64,000 bases of DNA from Isoetes taiwanensis (taxonomy: Eukaryota > Streptophyta > Lycopodiopsida > Isoetales > Isoetaceae). The translations under genes were made by a program, and so were the position numbers. Location of the stretch: NCBI GenBank assembly GCA_021234155.1, contig JAJEKV010000023.1, forward strand, positions 9,433,141-9,497,140, read 5' to 3'. Shown here one piece after another: positions 44,363 through 55,585 of the stretch (position 1 is the stretch's first letter; each line of letters opens with the position of its first letter). The notes under the pieces were generated by a model. The model was not told the DNA's origin. It was given only the letters and a program-made list of their open reading frames with translations, and did no database searches.

Positions 44363-44680
44363 ATGGTGCAAATTTTGGTGCCATGGTATGCTTTTGGCGG
44401 CCATGTTGCTGAATGTTTGATTTGGAAGGAGGTGCATGTTAGTCGCATCTCCTTCGTCGTCAAAGCCTTGGGGTCGTGGTATGAGTGGCAACCTTGGAGG
44501 CCATGTCTAAAGTGTGTACATGAGTTGATAAGTGTTGATATCGAGAATCTTATTGTCAAGCTTGAGAAATTATATAGCCAAAGCACTTTCCTGGAAGTGG
44601 GGGAGGTCAAAGAAGTCATTGATGAGATGTTGTTTGTATTGAAGAATGGGGAAGATGGTTGGGAGAATAACATGGATTGA
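44363..44680 (+). CDS. Hypothetical protein, possible terminal exon
   Basis: Opens at ATG 44363, directly after an acceptor-like CTGTCATGTAG. 105 residues with balanced composition and no repeats: MVQILVPWYAFGGHVAECLI, then EWQPWRPCLKCVHELISVDIENLIVKLEKL and VKEVIDEMLFVLKNGEDGWE. It could be the last exon of the candidate gene upstream. No domain is recognised. A chance frame cannot be excluded; its length and amino-acid balance are the only support. Low AT bias compared with flanking DNA also fits coding. Confidence 0.35.
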   Translation: MVQILVPWYAFGGHVAECLIWKEVHVSRISFVVKALGSWYEWQPWRPCLKCVHELISVDIENLIVKLEKLYSQSTFLEVGEVKEVIDEMLFVLKNGEDGWENNMD

Positions 44681-44925
44681 GAGCATAGTGCAGTGCAGGT
44701 CTTTGTTTTTGTAGATAGACCTTTTGAAAATGGTGTTGTCACACTTTTTTGATGATAAAAGAGCATCGCCTTGGGTGAAAGCATGTTGTAGTGGAACACC
44801 CTGGGTGTCCCCCCTGTCCCCCCTTAAAATGTGGTGGGAGATATCAAATTTGTGGTGCGATTTTAAATGTTTGTTTCGCGCCTAGTGCATAACTGCCTGG
44901 ATTCAATCATTTCTTGAACTGCAAC

Positions 44926-45023
44926 AACCCGATTCCTATGCCACCCGTCCCATTCCAATTTCCACCTAACCGATTCCTACGCCACCCGTCCCATTCCAAT
45001 TTCCACCTAACCGATTCCTAAAC
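44926..45023. repeat. About 41-bp tandem repeat
   Basis: Roughly 2.3 copies of a unit with CCGATTCCTATGCCACCCG and TCCCATTCCAATTTCCACC. Noncoding. Confidence 0.85.
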
Positions 45024-45167
45024 CCACCTGCGCCTTTCCTGAAGCACACGGCTATGGCGCTTAATCCGGTTGTGGATCAATCCGGTTCATACTTTGAATC
45101 ATTTAATTTGGAAGCAAATCTGCCATGCCTTACGTTTGTCCAAGCCCCTTGCCGAAGACTTACCACT

Positions 45168-45220
45168 AGGGTTTTTCCTCGAAAACCCAAAAGGGCGGGG
45201 TTTTTTAATCCCGGTGATAA
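45168..45220 (+). repeat. Shared retroposon-like block
   Basis: AGGGTTTTTCCTCGAAAACCC then GGGGTTTTTTAATCCCGGTG, closely like 15911-15955 within the SINE-like insertion of copia B. The open frame through it (45054-45281) is not credible as a gene. The rest of 44700-45735 shows no gene. Confidence 0.55.
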
Positions 45221-45602
45221 GCTTTCGGCAGGTACATCAGCCACTCATCTATTAGCATTGTATTTTTTGGGGTCCAAATGATATAATTGGATTTTCCCTT
45301 TATTTTTCGTGGGTAGTTCGCATGTGTGCGGCTACCCACTGTCCACCATTGTAGAAAATCTGCTGAGATGAATGAGAAGCCTATCTATCATCTCTCAGCA
45401 GTATCCATGGCTTCTATTCTTTGATCTCATGCGGAGGAGGGGCTTCTTCTTGCATGAGATACTCTTTCTTGGCCATTCATATCCTTTCTAACCTCTTCAT
45501 TCTTTGCCCTTTTGTCCAGCGGACAATCTTCAACCTTTCTCCTCGGATCTAGTATTTGAAGTTCTCTGGTATCGGGATGTTGTTGGTTTCATGTGAGTCG
45601 CA

Positions 45603-45648
45603 GTGCAAGAATGTCATCGATTCGCGTAGCGAATCGACATTCTTGCAC
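45603..45648. repeat. Short hairpin followed by CATGCA cluster
   Basis: GTGCAAGAATGTC(AT)CGATTCGC and GCGAATCGACATTCTTGCAC pair around a GTA loop. Directly after it, 45656-45703 holds a run of overlapping CATGCA/TGCATG words. This resembles RY (Sph) motifs but is probably a simple alternating repeat. Confidence 0.75.
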
Positions 45649-45735
45649 AAGACGAACATGCATGCATTGCATGCGTCGCATGCATGCATCGCATGCATTT
45701 TTAGGCCGTTCATCCGGTTGGGGATCGCTACTTAT

Positions 45736-48700
45736 CACAAGGCCCCCAAAAATGAAATGCCATATAAAAACAATACTAGATCATTTGAAAACCATGATAC
45801 ATGTGGTTTTTTATACATCAATTTATTTGACAGAAGAAAACCACATGCTATAGCGGTTTGTCAAAACTAATAGTGGCTTACAACATGGTTATTAATACTA
45901 GTTACTATTGATATAATGGTTTTCTGAAACTGGCTATAGTTTATGAGACGATTTCAACACAAGCCTTGTATATGATAGTGGTATATTAAAAAATAGCATC
46001 AGTTTATTAAAACCAGGAATGGTTCGTAAAACCCCTAGAAGAATAATGGCATGATTTGAGTTAGATCAGTTTGTTCAAGGACCATGGATAACGCAGTATG
46101 TGTTCTTTTTTGTTCATCTAATGGTTCATGTATGAGCACTAGTTATTATGCAATGGTGGACAATCATTGCTACTTTCTCAAAACCATTGCATCTTATATG
46201 GCAAGCCAACATTGATCCTTGCTTTGACATACCTAATGGGCATCTGAACACCCTTCTATGCTCTTTTCTTTCTTCTTCTTCTTGAATGCCCCATAACAAA
46301 TAGTATTGGACTTATCATCGCTCGCCACATATCTTATATAAACCATTTTGTATGTTAAGCCAAGACAATGATAAACACCACCTACCTTAATTGTTGAGAA
46401 CTAAGATTACAAATTGCCTACCTCTTTGTAAAGGCACCCATCAAAATGAACAAGGTTGTTTCGCATAGGATGGAAATGAATATAGGATGGAAATGAATAT
46501 AGGTAATAGGTAAAAAGAAAAATCATATGCCATTATCCCATTCAAATTTAGAAGAAAATACAATAAGGCACTTGCAGCCTACTATTTAGAGGCCAAGGAA
46601 TGTAAGCTTGCATAGTTGGGCGCATGATCTTGATGCACGAAACCTGCATTGTCATGGTTTACATGCCCCTTCTATATGCAAAATGGGTAAAGTTGGATAT
46701 TGTTATATTCTTTGTCATTCTGAAAGCATCAAGATTTTGCAAACAAATGTGCTATCAGAATGATTAGCCTTTCTTGTGCGAGGATAATCACTACAATCAG
46801 ATTTCTTGCTTTCATATACTTTATATTCTTTGCTACACAATTTCCATACGTTCCCAATAGATAACGCAATATGCACAATAACAATAACAATAACATACTA
46901 GAAGGCAGATGATTTTCAAAGAATAATCCAACATATCAATACTCACGACCTTAGGATTAGCCTAGTACAAAATCAAGGAATGGTACATCCAATGCTCCAA
47001 TGAATCCAATGATATTCCTCTAGAATTGAAATATACACCTTTTGAACCTATCATAGAGTAGGGTAGGTGGGGCAAGGCTAAGTTAACTAAACTAATGTTT
47101 AAGCCTTAAATTTATCTTTATACAAATGTAATTGTTCCTCTACATGTTTGCATCCCTCATAATACCTAATTTGAGGCCAGAAATTGTGCAACATGCATGG
47201 TTGAAAAGTGTTTATTTGCCATAGTAGCACCATAACACTAACAAATACCTTGTAATGCAAGTCTAAATCTAAGCCATATATAAAATATGCTAATTTAGGA
47301 CAATTAAACCTATACACAATACATTTAGATTGCAACCACCAAAGATGTGTATGCATATGTTAGCCCATGGAGCTAACACTCCCATCCCACTAAAACCTTC
47401 ATAAAACAAGCCTTTATAAAACCTATATAAATCAAACCTTTATAAAATAGGTATGCGTGCACAAAATTTTTAGGGGAGGGTAAAGCTGAATGATGAAATT
47501 CATGTGCAAAAGACAATATCGATGCCGCTTATGGGCATAGCTAGAGAAGTGGGTTACAAATTTATCATGATCTTAACGCCGTAGTTCTTGGGTTCACACG
47601 GTCAGGTTTAATCTGAACCATTGATTTCAGAGCTGTTACCAGCTAGTAACAGGCCTGTGGCTCAAGATTTATGCAGATGTTTTGTAACACCCTAGGATGA
47701 TCGCTGGAAAATGGCATACCACCCTAGGGATTTCCATTGCCCTTCTCTGTGAGTCTGTTCCGTTGCCGTCTTTGCACTCTTGCACAAAAATCACAGGCTC
47801 GAGCAGGAAAACCAGGAGTTTTGGCACAGATTCATAGGCCTGAGCAGGAAAAATAGGGGTTTTAGCGCCCATTCACAGGCCTGAACATAGTTTTGAAGCC
47901 GATTCACATGCTCGGATAGGGATTTTGAAGCCGATTTATGTTGTTCTTGAGTTTTCTTTTATGTTGGCTAAGAAACATCCGATTTTCTTTGGCCCAGCAA
48001 ATTGGATCAGCCTAGTAACAGGGTCGACCATATACCATAGCCACATAAAACATGCTTTTCTCATAGCCATTCTAAAAGATGAAGGGCGACCACTTGAGAT
48101 AGGTGCTGGCGAATATACTGAACAAGCTCTCAAAACAAAGCTCAAAAACAGGCTCTAAAAACTTGAAGATCCTAAGAAGCTCGGGTTGCTTTCACTACAG
48201 GATTAGTGAGTGATTGCCCTGGCCCTCGAGCGTTACAGAACAAAAAAAAAATTCGGGCCATGGCCAAAATGGCTCGAGCGTGCTGCACACACCCTCGTCA
48301 TTTTGGCCATGGCCTCAAAAAATTTTTTTTTTTTTATTTCAGTAATGCCCTCGGGCCATGGCGTTATCTTATCTACACTATACTCTTGTATTAGAACTTT
48401 AGAAGCATGCCAAAGTTGACAAAATAAGTGTCAATAAAACTAAAGGGAGGACACCTTTGAAATAGACACCCAAATGCATGTCCATTGGATCTGAAGCAGA
48501 CAATATCTGGACCGTCTATGAAGATAAGCCCTAAACCCTAAAATAAACCCTAAAATTGAAATTTGATAGAGTCGGTGGCAGAATTTTCCTCAGGCAAAGG
48601 GCTCCTCAATCTCAGATTTGCAAGCTTGAAGCAATGGCGGGTTGTTCTTCGCCGATTTCCAGACGTTGTTGCCGCTGTTACATCTTCCCCTGCAGTTTTT

Positions 48701-49074
48701 CTTCCAAAAGCTTTCATCGCTAAATCGTCTTGAGGCTTGTCAGCTCCGCCCGTTCCACCTGCACCACCAGCAATAGGACCATTTTGGCGCATTCTGCTGC
48801 AGGTTCTAGCATCATTCGCCCATTCATTCCATACCTTCCCTGCTTATATAAAGCTCTGTGATCTTTTTCATTCTCTTCTTACAAGTATCTTGGGATGGGA
48901 CTTGCAGGTAAACTCTTAATCTTTAAGGCGTTCGAAAGCAGAAGATCTCTTGAAGCGATGTGCACATGGTGAATGTCTAATGCAAGGGTAAGATTAGACT
49001 TTGCAAAAGTCCTCTTGGATTCCTTGTATAGTTTTGATGCAAAAACCATGTGTTATGTATCTGTCACAAGGCAC
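45736..49074 (+). mobile_element. CACAAGGC-family TIR element, copy 2 (left part)
   Basis: Begins CACAAGGCCCCCAAAAATGAA, identical to the start of the 19843-25097 element, and follows its interior for several kilobases. Shared blocks include AGTGGCTTACAACATGGTTATTAA, CCAAGACAATGATAA and the gene-like leader (22640-23760 against 48540-49074). Copy 2 lacks the (CTAT)n array. It is cut at 49074 by a third element of the same family. Its own right end is not identified in the window. No transposase is seen. Confidence 0.75.
48231..48347. repeat. Short foldback repeat
   Basis: Core arms GGGCCATGGCCAAAATG (48255-48271) and CATTTTGGCCATGGCCT (48299-48315). The outer arms CGTTACAGAAC+A-tract and T-tract+TTTCAGTAATG also pair, giving a MITE-like hairpin of about 117 bp. 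Confidence 0.75.
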
Positions 49075-50152
49075 CCAAAATTATAACACTGCATGGTTTT
49101 TCCCATGGTTATGACTAGAAACCTATTCTAGAAAACCAATGCATGTTTGTGGGTTGATATCATTAAAAACCATATGTGACTAAACTAATGGATTTTCTTG
49201 TAAGGTTTGTTATGATGGTATTATGACATGGTAATTGCAAATAGTGTCTTTGTAGAGTTTGTCAAAGTGGTATTACATGTTGGTAAGTTGATGTGGTATA
49301 TTATAGTGTTTTAAGGGTATGGCTTGTGCATGTGGAATAATAAGATGGTTGAGGATGTGGTTTAATAAAGTGCTCTATTTATGTGATTTTATAAAGTGGT
49401 TGATTGTTGTGGTATACTAGCATGGCTAAATGTCATGGTAAATGCACATGGTTCGCAATGTATTAGATGCAAATTATGATTATTTATAGTAATTGTTTGT
49501 CCTAAATGTGTATGGTTTTATTATGTATTAGCTTCATGGTTATCATTAATAAACCAGTATGATAACCAACAATGTTTTGTTGTTTGAAGCATTTCATGTT
49601 TAAAATGATAGCTAACAACATTTTGTTGTTTGAAGCATTTCAAGTTTAGTAAACTGAAACTATTAAAGACTGTGAATGGTTTCTTTTATATGTTGTAGTA
49701 CATATTCCAGCTATGCCACTATATTTGCTTTCCTCAACTACTCCTCAATAGCAACACAAATCAGGTAGCAAGGGGATTTGAACCCCAACCATTCCAAAAC
49801 TCATATAAACAAAACAATGACAAATCTATTTTCAAAAATAGAAATATATTCAATGTAAATTTAGATCAAATAGCCAGCATTGGAAGAAAGTAACGATCTT
49901 GCATTTGTATTTAAGTACTTAAACATCAAACATATATTAATACAACTTAAATGGATCACATATTAATCCAATTTAAACAGATCACCTCTAGTTGGATCAC
50001 CTCTAGTTCCCTGTGGTGATGCGACACGGCCCTGCAGATTACATCTACTGTATTCGACGTGGAGACCCTTGATGCAGGCGGTGTTTGCCTATTGCAGGCG
50101 GTGTTTGCCTATTGCAATAGCTGGAAGAGTAGAAAAGAGAAAAAATAGTATG

Positions 50153-51031
50153 TCAAAAAACAAGGGTCTGGCTTAGCGTTGAAGTAGCGAAATATGGCGT
50201 CAATGAAATTTTACCAGACCTGCTGACTTTAGATGTATCTGCTCCTATTGGTAGACAATGGCATTTGAAGCATTCCACTCCACAAGCTACGAAGCATTGT
50301 TCGTAGTCTGGCTCCAGATGCCGACTAAGATCTCCTGCATAAGAAACAAAGCACCCCTGCTTATAAACATTAGCTAAATAAATGGCATAACAAACAGAGC
50401 TAGACTTAGAAGGTCCTACCTGCCACAATCAGCATGAGTTTCCATTCGCCAGAACTGTAGTTCCACAAGTTGGTGCTGGATTTCCTTCTTATATCTTGGC
50501 AATATAAAAGAGCCAGTAAAAGGAAAATAAAAGGGAAGAATCAAATAGCAAGAGCAGTAAGGATAACCTCAAGGTAAAGTTGCAGATCGATTTAGCAAGC
50601 CCAAAGTAGCTGCATCACAAAATGAGGCCCATTTACAGTTGGATGTATTCGCCGAATCTAAATCATAGCCAAAGGAGAATTAAACCTAGATAACATTACC
50701 TTATTGAAACGAAATCCCTGCTCCAGTCTAATCCCGATGAAAACGCGGCAGAATATCTTTCACCCTGTTTTTACGTTGTTTGAATGAGTTAGGCAGTGAA
50801 CGAAAAAGGGTGGAAATCCCCCAAATCATCAATGGCAGCATCTATGGAAGCAAGAAACGGATTTCTTACGTGCAATTTCTGACCAAAATAAGCCAAACAT
50901 AATACCTTGTTGAATAAGAGGGGGCTGGGCAGCTTTATATTCCCCTGTTTGAAGCAAGGATCCCCTGTTTGGTCGATGCGTAAAGCAGAGAGATGGATCC
51001 TTCTGGCGAGGATGAAGAAATGAAGCAGCAC
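50153..51031 (-). pseudogene. Captured gene fragment with exon-intron structure
   Basis: On the minus strand, an exon with SSTNLWNYSSGEWKLMLIVAG ends at donor GCAG|GTAGG near 50417. The next exon starts after TTATGCAG near 50336 and reads DLSRHLEPDYEQCFVACGVE then CFKCHCLPIGADTSKV. The reading frame stays open across the proposed intron, which favours a real gene origin. A possible earlier exon (50789-51031) reads RRIHLSALRIDQTGDPCFKQG. I do not recognise the family. Located inside a transposon, it is best explained as a host fragment captured by it. Confidence 0.42.
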
Positions 51032-51512
51032 AGTGCCAAGCTCTGTTGAAGCAGAGATGAAATGGCTTCTTGGGAATGCTAAGTCCGGTAGAAAAGACTA
51101 GGTTTCACGGCGGAATGCTTCTCCATTTGCAAGATTCAGGACCTCCTACATCGCAGATCATGGAAGATACATAGCCAGATTTGCACACAGACGAACTTAG
51201 AAACAATATCTAAGGCAATTCGACCGCCTGCTTCTTGAATCCCCCCAACTGCCCTGCGGTGCTCCACCATAGCCTAAGCCTCCAACCATTCTATGCATCT
51301 TGGGGCAGAGGCCTTTGTTCTTGTTGTAAAAGGGCTAAGCAGAATCGCCATAGTGCTAGTGCTGGAAACGCCATAGTTGCTGGAAACGCCATAGCTAGAA
51401 TGGACAGTCTGTACCAAATGGAGAGTATGTACCAACCGGAGGCATGTACCAAAATTTTCAAATTTCAAATTTCAAATGGTTATGATGAGTGGCACATGAT
51501 TATGATGGAGGA

Positions 51513-51627
51513 AACCGCATTGGTTCGGGGGTTTCCTGAAATAAACCCGGCGTCGCCCGCTGCGGCGCGCATGGCCAGCGGCGCCGCCAGGGGGTTTATT
51601 TCAGGAAACCCCCGAACCAATGCGGTT
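51513..51627. repeat. Perfect 36-bp inverted repeat with GC-rich loop
   Basis: Arms 51513-51548 and 51592-51627 are exact reverse complements (outer end AACCGCATTGGTTCGGG). The 43-nt loop is very GC-rich (GTCGCCCGCTGCGGCGCGC) and partly self-pairs. Flanking DNA is AT-rich. An open frame crosses it (51235-51666) but the hairpin forces its sequence. Confidence 0.95.
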
Positions 51628-54121
51628 GCGCCATGTAAATGTCCACAGGGAGGAAATTTTTGCTAGGTCAAAAAAAAAAATCTGTTCTACGGCATATCCT
51701 AAAGCCTAAAGGCTCGCCGCTCACGAAATCGGTGGTTCTTTCATTAGACCTGCCCAGACAGATCAACGGGCTTCTGAATAGATAGAAGATCCAGTGTCAG
51801 AGCTTCTGGCTAAGGGGACTTCCGAGCTTCAAAGCTTCCGAGCTATGGCTATGGCTTTCCGGCTATGGCTTTTAACGGGTTTCAGAGCTGTGGCTATGGC
51901 TTTCAACAGGTTTCGAGCTATGGCTATGGCTTTCCGGCTATGGCTTTCCAAGTTTAACTCGAAAATAAAAAAACCTTCTGGAGGTTTCTTGGCAGAGCAT
52001 TGGCGGCGCCGCCTGAGCTCCGATCCATGATGGTTTCTTGTTTTGAACAAAAGCATAAAAAACCAGAAATTTCCTCCCTGTGGACGTTTACGATGGCAGA
52101 CATAGCAAAAATCCGACTAAGTTATAGCATATTACACTATTTTGTTCTGAAAGTTTCTTCTAGAATCACCTTTCTTTGCTCCTAAACGGCTCAGAATCAC
52201 TTTGCAGATGGTTGCTGAGAGGTGAAGCGGCTTCAGAATCCACAACAGTCGGTCGGAGAAAGAAAGGCACCGGATTTGCTGCCGAATCAAAGGGAGATGA
52301 ATGTAAAGAGCGGATCCCCATTAGCATCACACTCGTGTTTGATACCTGTGCCATGTAGGCAATTACAGGCAGAGCAAATGCAGACCATTTCCATTTTCAA
52401 TCGCATAACTTACCTTTTTTATTCCGGTGACAGAGCAGCAAACGCCCAAGAAGATTTGAGATAGCCAGTTTGGATATGTAGGAGAACTGGAAGTCGGTTT
52501 GAATATGCCCTAAACGACAAACTCTAGGGCAACTTCAGTTTTTCAGATGCAGTGATGGTGCATCTGAAAACTCTACCGGATGTAGCGCCATGTCACCCAA
52601 TTTGAGTTCCGGTGGAAGCAATGGGAACAGCAAATCGTGGAGCCAGGAGTGCCATATGGCACAGTATTTCCGGTAGATGACCCTAATGAGATGGACCCAA
52701 ATATGTTTCCATGGTGTGCTACGGTGAATCATGCGAGGGATCTTCCTACTCCAAGAAATGGCTATGGCGCTCATGCCTCTCCCAAAGTGTGTACCAAAAA
52801 TCCGACCCAAAATTATGTACCAAATTTTAAATGTTAGACATGGGTGAAAAAAAACTGCATATGCACGTTTTAATTGGTTTTTATTGGTAAAGGGTTTTTA
52901 TTGGTAAATTGGAAAATAGAACTAGCAAAAAGCATACCATAAGACTTTAGCAAGGTCATGCTATGGAGGTATCTATTTCACTCTCTCATGGTTTTTGTCC
53001 TTCCGTCTAATACATCCAGGACGTGCTTATTATGAAGGACATAGTGTATCATTCTAGAATAGCAAGGTATTTTAAAGTGATCTAGAGACCCTTGCTTGCG
53101 AAGTTCTCAAATATGAATCGAGTTGCTCCTGTAGCACAACGAGGTAATTTTTTGTTAAAAGCATTTTAAAATTGTTTCAACTTTTCTTTTGCGCATCATT
53201 CTTTAGATGATCAATACTACATGCTTAATAGAAGCAGGGCTTTGACATTTTATACTTCCTCTACCAAAGCAAACTAGACATGTGTATTGCCATGACTTTG
53301 TTTGGATTGTTTTGAATACCATCTACCTTTGTTGTCCTTTTGTTTGTAACTACAGAGATTGTTCCGTGTCAAAGCATGGAAACCCAATGTTGTTTCTTCT
53401 TTCCTAACCATCCCACAAGACTCAACATATTTGCTGCAAAAAAAAAAAAAAAATCCATCGTACAGCCGCATGCATGTAAGCAGCCTCCAACCTTGGTGAT
53501 GATTTGTACCAAGCTTGACTTAAGGCCATCCATCTTCTGGAGCCTGTCAATATAACATTTTAGCAGCTAGTAGCAGAAACATTGCCGGATTCTCTCATCT
53601 ACCTGCAGATGCATTCTAAGAAGAACAAGAAAAAGCTCCGTACCATAGATTATCTCCGGTCGCTATGGCGATGGCGTTGGTCGTGGAGTCTCTAGCCGGT
53701 AGGTCTAGGCTCCCAGCTGTTACATATTAAACTGAACCTCTCAATGTAATGATGCCTCTCCTGCATTGCCGCCAAAAAAGAAAAAAATAAAGACCGATAC
53801 ATAATTTTAATTCTTTCCTTATTTATCTTTCCTTATGGGTTTTTTTTCTGGAGGGTTCACTCCAGATCGTGGATTCATCGTATATTCCATAAATTGTGCC
53901 TCACGGATGGCCTACGTGTAGTACAGATGCGAAGAATGTGAATTGACAGGCATAACGAAGCCATTCATGAGGGTTTGAAAAAACATGCGAAGGATACCAT
54001 TGATAAATAAAACAACAGAATATGCCTAGGGACCTAAGTGGAGCGAGCACGTGTCTTGGTAAAAGCTATGGATTTCAAAGTCATGATGCCAGATATTGCT
54101 TATTATCTATAAGAGCTTTAG

Positions 54122-54574
54122 GACTGAGAATAGACTTACCCTGGTTTGGGTTGATCTTGCCCTTCGGGATCTCCAAATGGGATCCTCTCCTCCGGGATCC
54201 CCACGCGAGATTCCCTCCCCCAGGATCCAATAGATAACTGCCCAGTTAATGCCTTACTACGAAGTTTTGGCTATTTTTTTTGGCCGGATTAGAGCGAGGC
54301 CTGTGCAGTGGCACTCGCCCTGCTTCCTCCTCCACATCTACCTGCTCCCCTTGCCCTCCCGATTCTGACCAGCTACGGACCGATCTGATGTGATTCGGTG
54401 CCAGATCAAGAGAGAAAATCGCACAGCAATCTTGCCTCAAAATTCCTCTATGGGCCAGGATTTTTGCGTAGTAACTGCGCAGTAACCGGGGATCCAGTCC
54501 TTCGAGCTTGGGGATCCCATCCTTCAATATCACCCCTCCGGATCTCCAAAACCAGGGTAAGACAATCCCGCGCC
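54122..54574. mobile_element. Small non-autonomous MULE
   Basis: A 453-bp element with TIRs GACTGAGAATAGACTTACCC and (reverse complement of the right end) GGCGCGGGATTGTCTTACCC. It is flanked by perfect 9-bp duplications GAGCTTTAG at 54113-54121 and 54575-54583. A 9-bp duplication is the hallmark of Mutator-like transposition. Inside, both ends carry GGGATCTCC/GGATCC blocks related to the arrays of the large MULE at 55578. Short open frames within it are not genes. Confidence 0.92.
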
Positions 54575-55410
54575 GAGCTTTAGATGCAAGAGTCTTGAAT
54601 CGTCATTCTTGTGGCCTTGAAGTCAATAAAACAATCACCCATGCCATTGTCTAGAATTACCACATCTACTTGCAAATGTGCCTGAAAAAGAAAGAAATGT
54701 CAAATGAAAAGAAAAATACTTCTTTTGCAAAGATGAACAGACATGTGTCTTCTACAAAGAGTTTGAACTATGAATTACAAATTATAAATTGCAAAAGACA
54801 CCTTTTGTATTTTCTTACGTACTGGTTTGCTTGATATTTGAAAAAAGTCTAACGTGCTTCGGAGCCTTCGGAAAACAAAAGTTACAAAAGATCATATCTA
54901 TTATGGTTTGATAGTGGTTAATTAAGACATTTTTTGGGTGCTTATGAGTAACCACTATGGATGGCTACATTCTTTTAGATGATACCTATGAGAACGATGA
55001 CAATTAACTCGATAGTGAAACTATGCTATAAACCACAACCATTTTATAAAAAAACACTGTGATAATCGAAAACTAGCATAAATAACCACCATAGCATTTA
55101 AATTGGCATAGAAAAGCATGCCATAACTAATTTCAATTTTGTGGCAATAGAAAATCAATTAAACAACCATTGTTGTCTTTATTGTGGTGTTGAAAAACCA
55201 TGCCACAAACCATTGTCCATTTAATAACCCTTCTTGAACCCTTCTATATTAGAAAACAAACATGAATGACCACTATTTTTGCTAGAAATCATGTAATAAA
55301 CTAATATGGGTTCTAATAAACCACGCTATACCAAAAAAGCAGCATGAATAACCATGTACTAGATATTAAAACCACTACGTTATGTGGTTTTGATTAAGTC
55401 AGAATGAAAT

Positions 55411-55576
55411 TTTTGGCATAAAAAACCACATGTATAGTGGTTTTTCAGTGGTTTATTTGGTTAAACATGTAATAACTAATTTTTGGCATAAATAACCACA
55501 TGTATAGTGGTTTTTCAGTGGTTTATTTGGTTAAACATGTAATAACTAATTTTTGGCATAAATAACCACATGTATA
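55411..55576. repeat. 70-bp tandem repeat, about 2.4 copies
   Basis: The unit begins TTTTGGCATAAATAACCACA at 55411, 55481 and 55551; the third copy is cut by the MULE at 55578. Part of the subterminal zone of TIR element copy 3. Confidence 0.93.
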
Positions 55577-55585
55577 GGGCTCAGG

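Larger units (their letters stand above)
49075..55577 (+). mobile_element. CACAAGGC-family TIR element, copy 3 (right end lost to the MULE)
   Basis: Starts CACAAGGCACCCAAAATTATAAC where copy 2 breaks off. Its left (49075-49720) and right (54900-55577) subterminal zones are rich in GTGGTTT/AAACCAC and CATGGTT words, as in copy 1. The right terminus is not seen because the large MULE begins at 55578; it should lie beyond that element. The interior holds minus-strand exon-like sequence (50153-51031), a perfect 36-bp inverted repeat, GCTATGGCTATGGCTTTCCG-type repeats (51833-51953) and a small MULE. No transposase. Confidence 0.6.

Noticed and set aside
51235-51666. 143-residue plus-strand frame
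   Set aside because: It runs through the perfect hairpin and into AT-rich decay; no recognisable protein.
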